DNA from: G963667915 sp965197385
Lineage (GTDB): Bacteria; Acidobacteriota; Vicinamibacteria; Vicinamibacterales; UBA823
NCBI GenBank assembly: GCA_965197385.1
Contig: CBDANA010000009.1
Coordinates: forward strand, 744,001-808,000
Direction of reading: 5' to 3'
DNA length: 64,000 bases
This document shows, one piece after another, positions 53,946 through 63,407 of the stretch. How positions within the stretch are numbered: position 1 is the first letter of the stretch; each line of letters opens with the position of its first letter. The position numbers and the translations under genes were made by a program. The notes beneath the pieces were generated by a model. It ran no database searches. It saw nothing but the letters and a program-made list of their open reading frames with translations, and was not told the origin of the DNA.

Positions 53946-54806
53946 ATGCGCCTGGGCGTCCTCTGCTCCATCGTCCGCACCGAGGAAAAGCTGATCTTCC
54001 AGGCGCTCCGCGCCCGGGGGGTGCCGTTCGAGAAGATCGACGACCGGCAGCTCTCCCTTGATCTGCAGGTCCGCCAGCTGCCCTGGGATGTCGTCCTCGA
54101 GCGCGCGGTCAACCACGCGCGCGCCCTGCACACGTTGAAGATCCTGAACGACCGCGGCGTCCCGACGATCAACACCTGGGACGTCGCCAACGTCTGCGGC
54201 GACAAGGTGCTGACGACGAACGCGCTGGTGCGGCACGACGTGCCGACGCCAAGAACGCGGATCGCCTACACACCGGAGTCGGCTCTCGCCACGATCGAGG
54301 ACATGGGCTATCCCATCGTCCTCAAACCGGCTGTCGGCTCCTGGGGCCGGCTGATCGCGCGGGTCAACGACCGGCAAGCCGCGGAAGCGCTGCTCGAGCA
54401 CAAGCAGATCCTGGGGTCGTACCACCACTCGATCTTTTACATCCAGGAGTACATCGAGAAGGGGGGACGGGACATTCGCGCGTTTGTCGTCGGCGGCAAG
54501 ACGATCTGCGCCATCTATCGGATGAGCGAGCACTGGATCACGAACACCGCCCGGGGCGCTACCACCGCCAACTGTCCAGTTACTGACGAGCTGGACGCCG
54601 TCTGCCTCGGGGCGACCAAGGCGGTCGGCGGCGGCGTCCTGGCGATCGACGTCTTCGAAACCGACCAGGGCCTCCTGGTGAACGAGGTGAACTACACGAT
54701 GGAGTTCCGCAACAGCATCGGCGTCACCGGCGTGCCGATTCACGAGCGCATCGTGGACTACGTGCTGTCCATCGGCCAGGCGCCGGCGACGATAGCCTCC
54801 CGATGA
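53946..54806 (+). CDS. lysX: LysW-ligase LysX/ArgX (ATP-grasp)
   Basis: The 286-residue ATP-grasp ligase attaches alpha-aminoadipate or glutamate to the LysW C-terminus. It opens MRLGVLCSIVRTEEKLIFQA. The ATP-binding segments are YPIVLKPAVGSWGRLIARV and FYIQEYIEKGGRDIRAFVVG, with the Mg-binding EVNYTMEFRNS near the end and the substrate-loop NTARGATTANCP. Length is normal. It lies five bases after lysW and overlaps lysY by four bases. Confidence 0.93.
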   Translation: MRLGVLCSIVRTEEKLIFQALRARGVPFEKIDDRQLSLDLQVRQLPWDVVLERAVNHARALHTLKILNDRGVPTINTWDVANVCGDKVLTTNALVRHDVPTPRTRIAYTPESALATIEDMGYPIVLKPAVGSWGRLIARVNDRQAAEALLEHKQILGSYHHSIFYIQEYIEKGGRDIRAFVVGGKTICAIYRMSEHWITNTARGATTANCPVTDELDAVCLGATKAVGGGVLAIDVFETDQGLLVNEVNYTMEFRNSIGVTGVPIHERIVDYVLSIGQAPATIASR

Positions 54807-55840
54807 AGGTCAACATTCTCGGGGGGTCTGGGTACGTTGGCGGCGAGCTGCTGCGGCTCCTGCTCGACCACCCCAAGGTGACCGTCGCGCAGGTCACGTC
54901 CGAGCGACTCGCGGGGAAACTCGTCGCGACGGCGCACCCGAACCTCAGGCGGCGAACCGACCTGCGCTTCAGCCGCCTGGAGGACCTGGACCCATGCGAT
55001 CTGCTCTTCGCCGCGCTGCCGCACGGGAGCTTCGCCCAGAAATTTGGGGAGCTGCGGTCCGTGGCGCCACGCATCATTGACATGAGCGCCGATTTCCGCC
55101 TGCGCTCGCCTGCGGCCTACCGACGCTGGTACGGCCACGACCACCCGAATCCGGCGGCACTCGCCGACTTCGTGTACGGCATCCCCGAGCTGCACCGGGC
55201 CGACATCGCGGGGGCAGCCTACGTGACCGGCGCCGGCTGCCTGGCGACGACGGCCATCTTGGCGCTTCGCCCGCTCTTCCTCGAAGGGGTGGTCGCCAAC
55301 CGCGAGGTCTATATCGAGGCGAAGGTCGGCTCGTCGGCAGCGGGCAACAAGGAAAACGCGTCCTCACATCACCCGGAGCGCAGCGGCGCCGTCCGATCGT
55401 TCCAGCCGACCGGCCATCGGCACACCGGTGAGATCGTGCAGGAGCTCTCCGACCACGGCGCGCCGACGGTCCATTTTTCTGCCACAGCGATCGAGCTCGT
55501 GCGCGGTGTGCTCGTGACCGCCCACGTGCGTCTTACGCAGGATCTGGACACCAAGGCGCTCTGGAAGCTGTTTCGGGCCGCGCACGGTCACGAGCCCTTT
55601 ATCCGAATCGTGAAGGAGGCGCGCGGCGTCTTCCGCTATCCGGAACCGAAGATCTTGGCCGGCTCCAACTACTGCGACGTCGGCTTCGAGCGCGATGCCG
55701 ACGCCGACCGGCTGGTCGTCCTCGCCGCTCTCGACAATCTCATGAAGGGCGCCGCCGGCAACGGCGTGCAAGCGATGAACGTCATGGCCAGCTGGGACGA
55801 GCGCACGGGTCTGGACTTCCCCGGACTGCACCCGGTCTGA
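54803..55840 (+). CDS. lysY: LysW-linked semialdehyde dehydrogenase LysY (ArgC family)
   Basis: The 345-residue NADPH-dependent reductase converts the LysW-bound acyl phosphate to the semialdehyde. The N-terminal Rossmann motif is ILGGSGYVGGELLRLL. The nucleophilic cysteine is in VTGAGCLATTAILALRP, and the conserved histidine is in PTGHRHTGEI. ArgC-like tail residues LMKGAAGNGVQAMNVM are present. ATGA overlap with lysX indicates coupling. Confidence 0.94.
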   Translation: MKVNILGGSGYVGGELLRLLLDHPKVTVAQVTSERLAGKLVATAHPNLRRRTDLRFSRLEDLDPCDLLFAALPHGSFAQKFGELRSVAPRIIDMSADFRLRSPAAYRRWYGHDHPNPAALADFVYGIPELHRADIAGAAYVTGAGCLATTAILALRPLFLEGVVANREVYIEAKVGSSAAGNKENASSHHPERSGAVRSFQPTGHRHTGEIVQELSDHGAPTVHFSATAIELVRGVLVTAHVRLTQDLDTKALWKLFRAAHGHEPFIRIVKEARGVFRYPEPKILAGSNYCDVGFERDADADRLVVLAALDNLMKGAAGNGVQAMNVMASWDERTGLDFPGLHPV

Positions 55841-55848
55841 TCGCGCCG

Positions 55849-56673
55849 ATGCTAGTCGTCAAAGTCGGCGGCGGCCGCGGCATTGGCTACGAGCCGGTGT
55901 GCGACGATCTCGCAGCGCTGCACGCGCGAGGCTGCCCGTGGCTCTTGGTCCACGGCGGGTCGCACGAGACGAACGAGCTGGCCAAGGCGCTGGGGCATCC
56001 CCCGCGGTTCGTTACGTCGGCCTCGGGGTACGAGAGCCGTTACACCGATCGCCGGACGCTCGAAATCTTCGAGATGGCGTACTGCGGCAAGGTGAATAAG
56101 CGTATCGTCGAGCTATTGCAGCGCCGGGGTGTCCCTGCCATCGGGTTGGCCGGCCTGGACGGCCGCCTGCTGTCGGGCCCCCGGAAGGCGACGCTCACCA
56201 TCGTCGAAAGCGGAAAGAAGAAGGTCCTCCGGGACGATCACACCGGCAAGATCACGTCGGTCAACACCGAGCTCATCCGAGTACTCTATGATGCCGGCTA
56301 CGTGCTCGCGGTCTGCCCGCCCGCCATCAGCGACGACCATGTCGCCGTCAACGTGGATGGCGACCGCGCGGCAGCCCGGCTGGCCGACGCGGTGGGTGCG
56401 GACGACCTCGTGATTCTCTCCAATGTTCCTGGCCTGCTGCGCGATCCTGATGACGAGTCGTCCCTCATCCGCCATATCGTATCGGATGCCCTGGACGGAT
56501 ACGTCGACTACGCCAAAGGGCGGATGAGAAAGAAGCTAATGGCGGTCAAGGAGGCGCTCGCCGGCGGCGTCCGACGGATCGTGCTGGGGGATGCCCGGCT
56601 CGACCAGCCCGTGACGGAAGCGCTCGCCGGCAGAGGAACGGTCGTTGCAGCCGCAGGACATCATCGCGCGTGA
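55849..56673 (+). CDS. lysZ: LysW-linked amino acid kinase LysZ (ArgB family)
   Basis: The 274-residue amino-acid-kinase-fold enzyme phosphorylates the side-chain carboxyl of the LysW-bound amino acid. It shows VVKVGGGRGIGYEPVCDDLA, the glycine loop LVHGGSHETNELAKALG, VNVDGDRAAARLADAVGADD and KGRMRKKLMAVKEALAGGVR. Thermus-type LysZ proteins also start with this VVKVGG motif. The gene follows lysY by eight bases and overlaps lysJ by 29 bases. Confidence 0.93.
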   Translation: MLVVKVGGGRGIGYEPVCDDLAALHARGCPWLLVHGGSHETNELAKALGHPPRFVTSASGYESRYTDRRTLEIFEMAYCGKVNKRIVELLQRRGVPAIGLAGLDGRLLSGPRKATLTIVESGKKKVLRDDHTGKITSVNTELIRVLYDAGYVLAVCPPAISDDHVAVNVDGDRAAARLADAVGADDLVILSNVPGLLRDPDDESSLIRHIVSDALDGYVDYAKGRMRKKLMAVKEALAGGVRRIVLGDARLDQPVTEALAGRGTVVAAAGHHRA

Positions 56674-57808
56674 AGACCGGCATTCGTCCGGCCTGTACCA
56701 CAAGCGTCCGATCGCCCTCGTCCGGGGCAAGGGCGCGCGGGTGTGGGACGCTGACGGCCGCGAGTACATCGACTGCACCGCCGGCATCGGCGTCGCCGTC
56801 CTCGGCCACGCCCACCCGGTCGTCGTCGAGGCCCTGGCCGCGCAGGCGGGTCGGCTGATCACGGTGCACGAACTGTTCTACAACGACCGGCGCGCGGCCC
56901 TGCTCGAGCGGCTGCACGCGGTCACGCCGCCCTCGCTCGACCGATTCTTCCTCAGCAACTCCGGCGCCGAGGCGAACGAGGCGGCCATCAAGTTCGCGCG
57001 GGCGGCGACCGGCCGACCGGAAATCGTGTCCGCGATGCGCGGCTACCACGGCAAGACGCTCGGCGCACTGAGCGCGACGTGGGGCAAGAACTACCGCGCG
57101 CCGTTCGAACCGCTCGTGCCCGGCTTCCGGACCATCCCGTTCAACCGACCCGAGGCGGTCGCGGTCGCTGTCACGGACGCGACCGCGGCGGTGATCGTCG
57201 AGGTCGTCCAGGGCGAAGGCGGCATTCGACCGGCGACCACGGAGTACTTGCGCGCCATCCGCGACGCCTGCACCGAGCGCGGCACGCTGCTCATCATCGA
57301 TGAGGTCCAGACCGGCTTCGGCCGCACGGGGACACTGTTCGCGTTCGAGCACCACGACGTGGTCCCAGACATCCTGACACTCGCCAAGAGTGTGGCGGGC
57401 GGCATCCCAATGGGGGTGACGGCATTCGGCGACACCGTCGGCCAGTTGGCCAAATTGAGCCACACGACGACCTTCGGGGGCAACCCGCTGGCCTGCGCCG
57501 TGGCCGATCGGGTCATCGCGCACATCGTGGAGACCGATCTGCCGGCCCGCGCGGCCACAGCCGGCCAGCGGACGATGGATGCCATCCGCGCCTTCGGCAG
57601 CCCGCACGTCCGGGACATCCGCGGCCTGGGTCTCATGATTGGCATCGAGCTGAAGCGCCCGGCCGCCAAGACAGCCCGGGCGTTGATGGATGAGGGCGTT
57701 CTGGCGCTGCTGGCCGGCTCGACGGTCCTCCGGCTACTGCCGCCGCTCGTCATCGAAGCGGACGAGCTCGACACAGTGGTCGCCGCCCTGGGCAGGGTGC
57801 TCGCGTGA
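56645..57808 (+). CDS. lysJ: LysW-linked aminotransferase LysJ (ArgD family)
   Basis: The 387-residue PLP enzyme aminates the LysW-bound semialdehyde. The conserved NSGAEANEAAIKFARAATG, GEGGIRPATTEYL and DEVQTGFGRTG are present, and the PLP lysine lies in LTLAKSVAGGIPMG. The end is typical of ArgD/LysJ proteins. The best start is TTG 56645 inside lysZ. It overlaps lysK by four bases. Confidence 0.94.
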   Translation: MQPQDIIAREDRHSSGLYHKRPIALVRGKGARVWDADGREYIDCTAGIGVAVLGHAHPVVVEALAAQAGRLITVHELFYNDRRAALLERLHAVTPPSLDRFFLSNSGAEANEAAIKFARAATGRPEIVSAMRGYHGKTLGALSATWGKNYRAPFEPLVPGFRTIPFNRPEAVAVAVTDATAAVIVEVVQGEGGIRPATTEYLRAIRDACTERGTLLIIDEVQTGFGRTGTLFAFEHHDVVPDILTLAKSVAGGIPMGVTAFGDTVGQLAKLSHTTTFGGNPLACAVADRVIAHIVETDLPARAATAGQRTMDAIRAFGSPHVRDIRGLGLMIGIELKRPAAKTARALMDEGVLALLAGSTVLRLLPPLVIEADELDTVVAALGRVLA

Positions 57809-58854
57809 CCGATCGGGATGCCATCGACCTGCTGCGTGATCTTTGCGCCGTGTACTCGCCGTCAGGCGAGGAGGTCGGCGCAGTGTCGTTGCTGGTGGAG
57901 CGAGCCAACCGGGCCGGCCTCCACGCATTCTCTGATGACGTCGGGAACTTCGTCGCCGAGCGCGGCACTGGCCCGACCACGATCGTCCTGCTGGGTCACG
58001 TGGACACCGTGCCGAGCTTCATCACCCCGTCGGTGGCCGGCCGGTCGCTGCATGCCCGGGGCGCCGTCGATGCCAAGGGACCGCTTACCGCGTTCGTCGC
58101 GGCGGCCTCCCATGCCGCGATTCCGGACGACGTCCGGGTGGTCGTCATCGGCGCCGTCGAGGAGGAGGCGCCAACGTCGAAAGGGGCCCACTTCGTCCGC
58201 GATCGATATGCGCCCTCGGCGGTCGTTATCGGTGAGCCGAGCGGTGTCTCGGGCATCACCCTCGGGTACAAGGGGCGCATCGGCCTGACGCTTGTCGCGC
58301 AGCAGGCGCACGCGCACACGGCCGCCGAAGACAGGAGCATCGCCGCGCGTGCCGCTGACTGGTGGACCCGACTCGAGGACTACTGCGAGCGTCGCAACCA
58401 CGCACGCACCGTCTTCGAACGACTCGACCCACACCTGGCAGAGTTTCAGACGTCGACCGATGGATTCACCGACCGCGCCGACCTGCGCGGCAGTGTACGC
58501 CTCCCGCTTGACGCAGCTGTCGATGACCTGCGGGCTCGATTCGAGGAACTGGCCTCCGGCTGGGGCTCGGTGTCACTCGACGGATTCGTTCCGCCGTTCA
58601 AAGCGGGCCGCAAGAACCGACTGGTCGCCGCCTTCATTCGAGCGATCCGGCAAGCCGGCCTGACCCCCAGCTTCAAGCTGAAAACCGGCACGTCTGACAT
58701 GAACGTCGTCGGCCCGGTCTGGCGGTGCCCGATTGTCGCCTATGGCCCGGGCGACTCGACCCTCGACCACACCCCTGAGGAACACGTGGACCTCGACGAC
58801 TACCTGCTCGCCGTCCGCGTCTTGACACACGTCCTCGGCGACCGGCTTCAGTGA
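57805..58854 (+). CDS. lysK: LysW-lysine/ornithine carboxypeptidase LysK (M20 family)
   Basis: The 349-residue metallopeptidase releases the finished amino acid from LysW. Zinc and catalytic residues appear in VLLGHVDTVPSF, RGAVDAKGPLTAF, IGAVEEEAPTSKG and VIGEPSGVSG. The C-terminal lid contains KTGTSDMNVVG and EEHVDLDDYLLAV. It is the last gene of the operon. Without genes beyond ornithine or lysine in this window, the final product cannot be settled from coding sequence alone. Confidence 0.94.
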   Translation: MTDRDAIDLLRDLCAVYSPSGEEVGAVSLLVERANRAGLHAFSDDVGNFVAERGTGPTTIVLLGHVDTVPSFITPSVAGRSLHARGAVDAKGPLTAFVAAASHAAIPDDVRVVVIGAVEEEAPTSKGAHFVRDRYAPSAVVIGEPSGVSGITLGYKGRIGLTLVAQQAHAHTAAEDRSIAARAADWWTRLEDYCERRNHARTVFERLDPHLAEFQTSTDGFTDRADLRGSVRLPLDAAVDDLRARFEELASGWGSVSLDGFVPPFKAGRKNRLVAAFIRAIRQAGLTPSFKLKTGTSDMNVVGPVWRCPIVAYGPGDSTLDHTPEEHVDLDDYLLAVRVLTHVLGDRLQ

Positions 58855-58895
58855 AGCGCTTCGCGCTCGGCTCTGGGCGCTCGGCTCTGGGAAGG

Positions 58896-59591
58896 TTAGG
58901 AGCCGGCGACCAGCATGATGGCACCGGTGCCGATCAGCGTCACGGCGCCGGCGAAGAGTGTGAAGTCCGCAATTTCAGAACGCTCACCGCGCAGCTCGAT
59001 CATCTCGTCGATCTTCTCGGGTCCGCGCGTGAGAAAGAACCCGAAGAGACCGACGCCCACCACCAGCGCGACGATGGCCCCGGCCTTGCGCCTGCCGCCG
59101 GACGCCGACGGCGGGCCATTGTCCGCGCCAGACTCTTGACCGTTCGGCGTCGCGCGCGCGGCTGCCGCCGCCGCGGCGTCGCGAACCCATCCGGCCGGCT
59201 CGGCGAGCAGGCGGCGTACCCGCACCAGATCGGCGCTTGACGCAGGCGTGACGCCTAGCGGCCCGTGGTGAAAGTCCAGCGACGCACCGAGACCCCGCTG
59301 AACCAACGCCGCGGTCGCCCAGCGCAAGGCGCGACGAGGGAAAATACCGGCTGTATGTGGCCCATCTTGGACAATGCCCAGCGCCGCCGAAGCCGAGATG
59401 CAGCGCCGGTCGCATGCAGCTGGACTTTCACCACGGGCTGCTAGCGAGGCCCAGCGCGCCGGCAACGGCCCCTGCGCGGCGACCGTGCTGCCCCACGCGA
59501 CCAGCCCGCTCAACGTCAGCACCAGGACTCGGGACGCGCGGCCATGCAGACACGGCCTCTCCGCTCGCGGCATCATCACGTGCACGCTCAA
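58896..59591 (-). CDS. Membrane protein carrying an in-frame palindromic repeat
   Basis: The 231-residue frame begins with a signal-like helix (ASRVLVLTLSGLVAWGSTVA). Residues of the central part (about 50-112) are encoded by the dispersed palindromic repeat at 59255-59444. The genuine protein resumes with TPASSADLVRVRRLLAEPAG and has two C-terminal membrane helices (GAIVALVVGVGLFGFFL and FTLFAGAVTLIGTGAIMLVA). No family is recognised. Its start overlaps the stop of the amidohydrolase gene by four bases. Confidence 0.65.
   Translation of the reverse strand: MSVHVMMPRAERPCLHGRASRVLVLTLSGLVAWGSTVAAQGPLPARWASLAARGESPAACDRRCISASAALGIVQDGPHTAGIFPRRALRWATAALVQRGLGASLDFHHGPLGVTPASSADLVRVRRLLAEPAGWVRDAAAAAAARATPNGQESGADNGPPSASGGRRKAGAIVALVVGVGLFGFFLTRGPEKIDEMIELRGERSEIADFTLFAGAVTLIGTGAIMLVAGS
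59255..59444. repeat. Palindromic dispersed repeat, copy 2 (about 190 bp), in frame within a gene
   Basis: Arms ctagcggcccgtggtgaaag (left) and the complement of actttcaccacgggctgcta (right) enclose a region related to 18491-18679. Translations of both in corresponding orientation share SSRLALGDRG. The copy lies inside the 58896-59591 coding frame without a stop. Confidence 0.8.
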
Positions 59592-61336
59592 TCCGAAGCG
59601 GTAGCCTCGTACACGATCCGCCCGCCCAGGATCGTCGTGAGCACCGCGGTCTCGAGGATCTCCGGTGCCGCGATCGTCATGATGTCCCGAGACAGCACGA
59701 CCATGTCGGCCAGCTTACCGACCTCCAGCGATCCTTTCAAATCTTCTTCGAAGGCGCCGTACGCGGCATCGATCGTGAACATCCGGAGCGCTTCCTCGCG
59801 GGTGACGAGCTGCTCCGGGTGCCACGGCGCCGCGTTTCCCGGATCATGGTCCTGCCGCGTCACCGCCGAGTAGATCCCCCAGAGCGGCCTGACCGACTCG
59901 ACCGGCGCGTCCGATCCTCCGGGCATCCGGACGCCCGAATCGAGGAGGGTGCGCCAGGCGTAGGCAAACGTCGTCCGCTGCTCACCAACTCGATCGACGA
60001 CCCAGTGCATGTCGCTGGTGGCGTGCGTCGGTTGCATCGACGGCAGGACGCCGAGCTCGGCGAACCGGCCGACATCGTCCGGGTGCAGAATCTGCGCGTG
60101 CTCAATACGCAGCCGGTGATCCTCGACGCTCGATTCCTCGATGGCGCGCTCGAACGCATCGAGTACGACGCGATTGGCGGCGTCACCGATTGCATGGGTT
60201 GCCGTCTGGAAGCCGGCCTCCAGCCCGCGCAGGATCGTGTCGTAGATCTCGTCCTCGCTCAGCCGGAACAGCCCGGTGTTGCCCGGGTCGTCCGCATACG
60301 GCTCCAGCAGCGCCGCACCGCGCGAGCCCATCGCCCCGTCGATGCTCATCTTGATGCCGCGGATCGTCAGCCGGTTGTCGTATAGGCCGACCTGCGGCCC
60401 CTGCTCGAGGAAGTAATCCAGCTCGTCGTAGGTGTGCTGCTGCTCCGCTTCGTTCGCCGGCCAGCGGACGAACTCGTAGAGGCGAAAGTCGAAGTCGTCG
60501 TCCTCGAGCATCTCGAGATAGACCTCGATCTCCTCCCGGGAGCCACCCGCCTCGTGGACACCGGTCAAGCCGGAGGCCAACGCTTCCTCGATCGCCAGTT
60601 GCACCGCCTGCCGGCGCTGCGCGCGTGACGGTGGCGGAATCTCCCGCTCGGCGAGACGGAAGCCGTTGTCGATCAGCGTGCCGGTCGGATCGCCGGCGGC
60701 GTCACGAATGATCTGTCCACCCGCCGGATCCAGTGTGTCGCGGGTGATGCTGGCCGCCATGAGCGCCGCGCTGTTGACCCAGGCCGCGTGACCGTCGATC
60801 CGTTTGAGGAACACCGGGTTGTCCGGCGACACGCCGTCCAAGTCTGCCTTTGTGGGGAACTCGCGCACCTACCAGGTGTTCTGATCCCAGCCCCGTCCCT
60901 CGATCCAGTCACCTGGCGGCGACGCGGCCGCACGTCGCCCGACCTCCGCGACGATCTCTTCCTTGCTCATCCCCCGCGCATTGAGAATCTGCCGCTGGCG
61001 GCCGAGGTTCGTGAAGTGCACGTGCGCATCGATCATCCCCGGCACAACCGTCTTCCCGTCGAGCCGGATGACCTGGGTCTCGGGGCCGACCAGCGCCTCG
61101 ACCTCCGCGTCGGAGCCCACGGCAGCAATCCGATCGCCCCGCACGGCGATCGCCTGGGCGGCGGGTGCGCCGTTCGCCATCGTCACGATATTGCCGCCGG
61201 TCAGCACTACATCGGCCGGATTCTCCGGTACCGACGGTCCGCATGCGGCCCCGACAATGATGATGAGGAGGACCGCGGCGCTTGTGAGAAACACGGCTGG
61301 GACCGAAGGACGGCGCAGAAGAAAGGCCGTGCGCAT
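59588..61336 (-). pseudogene. Secreted amidohydrolase (YtcJ-like) with in-frame TAG
   Basis: From ATG 61336 the frame has a lipoprotein-like signal (LLIIIVGAACGPS), then DVVLTGGNIVTMANGAPAAQ and the metal motif DAHVHFTNLGRQ. A TAG at 60869-60871 interrupts WDQNTW-VREFPTKADLD; GAG (Glu) is a plausible ancestor. The remainder is an intact metal-dependent hydrolase domain with GLTGVHEAGGSREE, ATHAIGDAANR, RIEHAQILHPDD and MPGGSDAPVE. Substrate unknown. It overlaps the downstream membrane-protein gene by four bases. Confidence 0.85.
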
Positions 61337-61368
61337 GGTTCGTAGCTCGCAACCGGACGGCCTCGCCG

Positions 61369-62931
61369 CTACGGCTCCTCCGTCGTCTCCAGGTAGCGCT
61401 TCGCTTCCCGGTAGCCCCCGAAAGCGTCCCGACCGTCCCACACGTCCGCCACGCGCGTGTAGTACTCGCTCGCGGCCTCGCGGTTGCCGACGGCCGCCTG
61501 CGCCCGGGCCATGCCCAGCAGGGACCGTGGCCGATTCGGCAGCCTCATGAGCGATGTCTCGAACCGTTCGATCGCCTTGGCCGGCCGATCCAAGTCCAGC
61601 AGCAGCTCGCCGTACAGCTCGAACACCGGCTTGCTCGGCCTGGCAGGTCCGTTGGGTGGGCGCATCGTCAACACCAGCTCCACCGCCTCGTCCATCAGGC
61701 CGGTGGCGACGTCGGCATGGCCCATCGCGGCGTGCACCAGCGCGCCGACCTCCTTGTGCATGATCTGTGTGGTGGTGTCACCGTCGCGACCACCGTTCTC
61801 GACCAGCGCCTTCAGCGCCGCCTCGGCGGCTCGCGCCGCGGCCTAGTCGCCCGTCCGCGCGGCACTCAGACCAGTGGCCAACAGTTCTACCGCCGAGGAG
61901 TCCTCCGTGATCGGCCCGAACTTCCACTCCTCGGTCTCGATGACGTACCGCCCGACCAGCCTGGAGCGAGACCGCGAGGCCCGCTCGCCGCCGGCCCGCT
62001 GGGCCAGCCCGTCGAGCCGTTCTAGCCAGAGGCGCGCCTTCGCGTAGTCGCCCCGCTGCAGGTCGCCGTAATGACCCCAGTCGAGCGAGTGCATCGCGTC
62101 GCCGACGCTCTCGCCGCCGTTCCACAGGTCGATCGCAGCCTCGAACGCATACTGGTTATTACCCGACACGCGATCCCACATGCCGTGCTGGATGAAGATA
62201 TGCGTCGGCATGTGCCGGGCGTGGGAAACCGCCGGCGCAATCTCGGCGAAGCGATTGGCTGCGGCCAGCGCCAGCGGCGCATGCAGCGGGTAGTCGTACG
62301 AATGGATGGTGTAGTGAGCAGCGCCCGGGTGATCGGGATTCTCGTCGAACAGCTTGAGCGCGATGACGCCGGCGCGCATCTCGGGCCGCAGGCTCTGATC
62401 GCCGGTGGCGCGCAACGCGCCCAGAACCGACAGCGCGTAGAACGCCGCCACCTCGGAGTCGTTCGGATGGGCCTCGTAGAGATCCTCCATCGCCTCCATG
62501 TATCCCACGCGGCGGGCGACATGGTCGCCGTCGCCCCAGAGCACCTCCACGGCGTTCAGGAAGCCTCTCTCACGGTCGGTCGGCGCCTTGGCCAACCGAC
62601 CGGCCCGAGTCGGGGCCAGACGGGCGAGCGCCGCCCGCGGCTTCGTGGGATCCATGTTCGAATTTAGCGGATGGTTGTAGGCGAGCGACTCACCCCAGTA
62701 GGCCAGCGTAAAATCGGGATCGAGGCGCTGCGCCGCACGGAACTGCTCTCTCGCCTGGGCCCAGCCGAAGCTGTGCAGGATAGCGACGCCTCGGAGGAAT
62801 GACTGCTGGGCTTCCGCCAACGCCGAGGTCGGGAACTCGATCGAGCCGACGTTCTGGAACTGCGCATGGGCCGTCGCGCCCGCGCCGCACGTCAGGACGA
62901 CCACCGCCACCGCAAGAAATCGTTTCGTCAT
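61369..62931 (-). pseudogene. Secreted TPR protein with in-frame TAG
   Basis: The frame starts at ATG 62931 (signal LAVAVVVLTCGAGATAHAQF) after an aaggagc ribosome-binding site. It is a paralogue of 22735-24360, sharing AHYTIHSYDYPLHAPLALAA and SHARHMPTHIFIQHGMWDRV. A TAG at 61843-61845 breaks GLSAARTGD-AAARAAEAAL, where Tyr is likely. The last 150 residues, including RLPNRPRSLLGMARAQAAVG, are otherwise intact. It precedes the amidohydrolase gene in the same orientation. Confidence 0.83.
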
Positions 62932-62957
62932 TTGCTCCTTCCAATCGACAACGCGTT

Positions 62958-62981
62958 CTAGCAGCCCATGGCGAAAGCTCA
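62958..62981. repeat. Single arm of the dispersed palindromic repeat
   Basis: The sequence ctagcagcccatggcgaaag resembles the arms at 18491 and 59255 with a few changes. No partner arm is visible. It lies just upstream of the TPR gene start. Confidence 0.5.
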
Positions 62982-63028
62982 ATGAGCCACCTGTAGCACG
63001 CCCAGTATATCGCCGGGCCAGGCACGAG

Positions 63029-63290
63029 TCACGGCCGCACGGCGAGTTCCGCCGCGAAAAGCATCGTCCGGTCGTCATCCCGCACCGCCCATCGCATCAG
63101 CGTGCGCACATCCGGCTCCAGGTGCTGTCCGACGGCGGTCCAGCCATTCACGCGGACCCGAATGCGGCGCGACAGGTCGAACCGATCCGGTGACACCAGG
63201 ATCGTGAACCCGGCGATGCCGGTCGTCTCAGGCAGACCGTTCGACAGTGAAGCATCATCCGTTCTCCGGAGCGGTCTCCTGCCCGCTCGG
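63029..63290 (-). pseudogene. Esterase/hydrolase C-terminal fragment
   Basis: The minus-strand frame ends with GFTILVSPDRFDLSRRIRVR, TLMRWAVRDDDRTMLFAAEL and AVRP-stop. This resembles the terminal beta domain of secreted alpha/beta-hydrolase (PHB-depolymerase-type) proteins. No catalytic domain is present upstream, where the next gene begins divergently. The family call is tentative. Confidence 0.45.
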
Positions 63291-63407
63291 CTCATGATAA
63301 ACTCGCATCGCCGTCGCCTGAGATGACCCGCTCGACCATGGCCTCCACCCGGGCGCCCTGCACCGCGCGGCGGCGGACGTTCCGCGCCAACCTTTACCGT
63401 CTGGACC

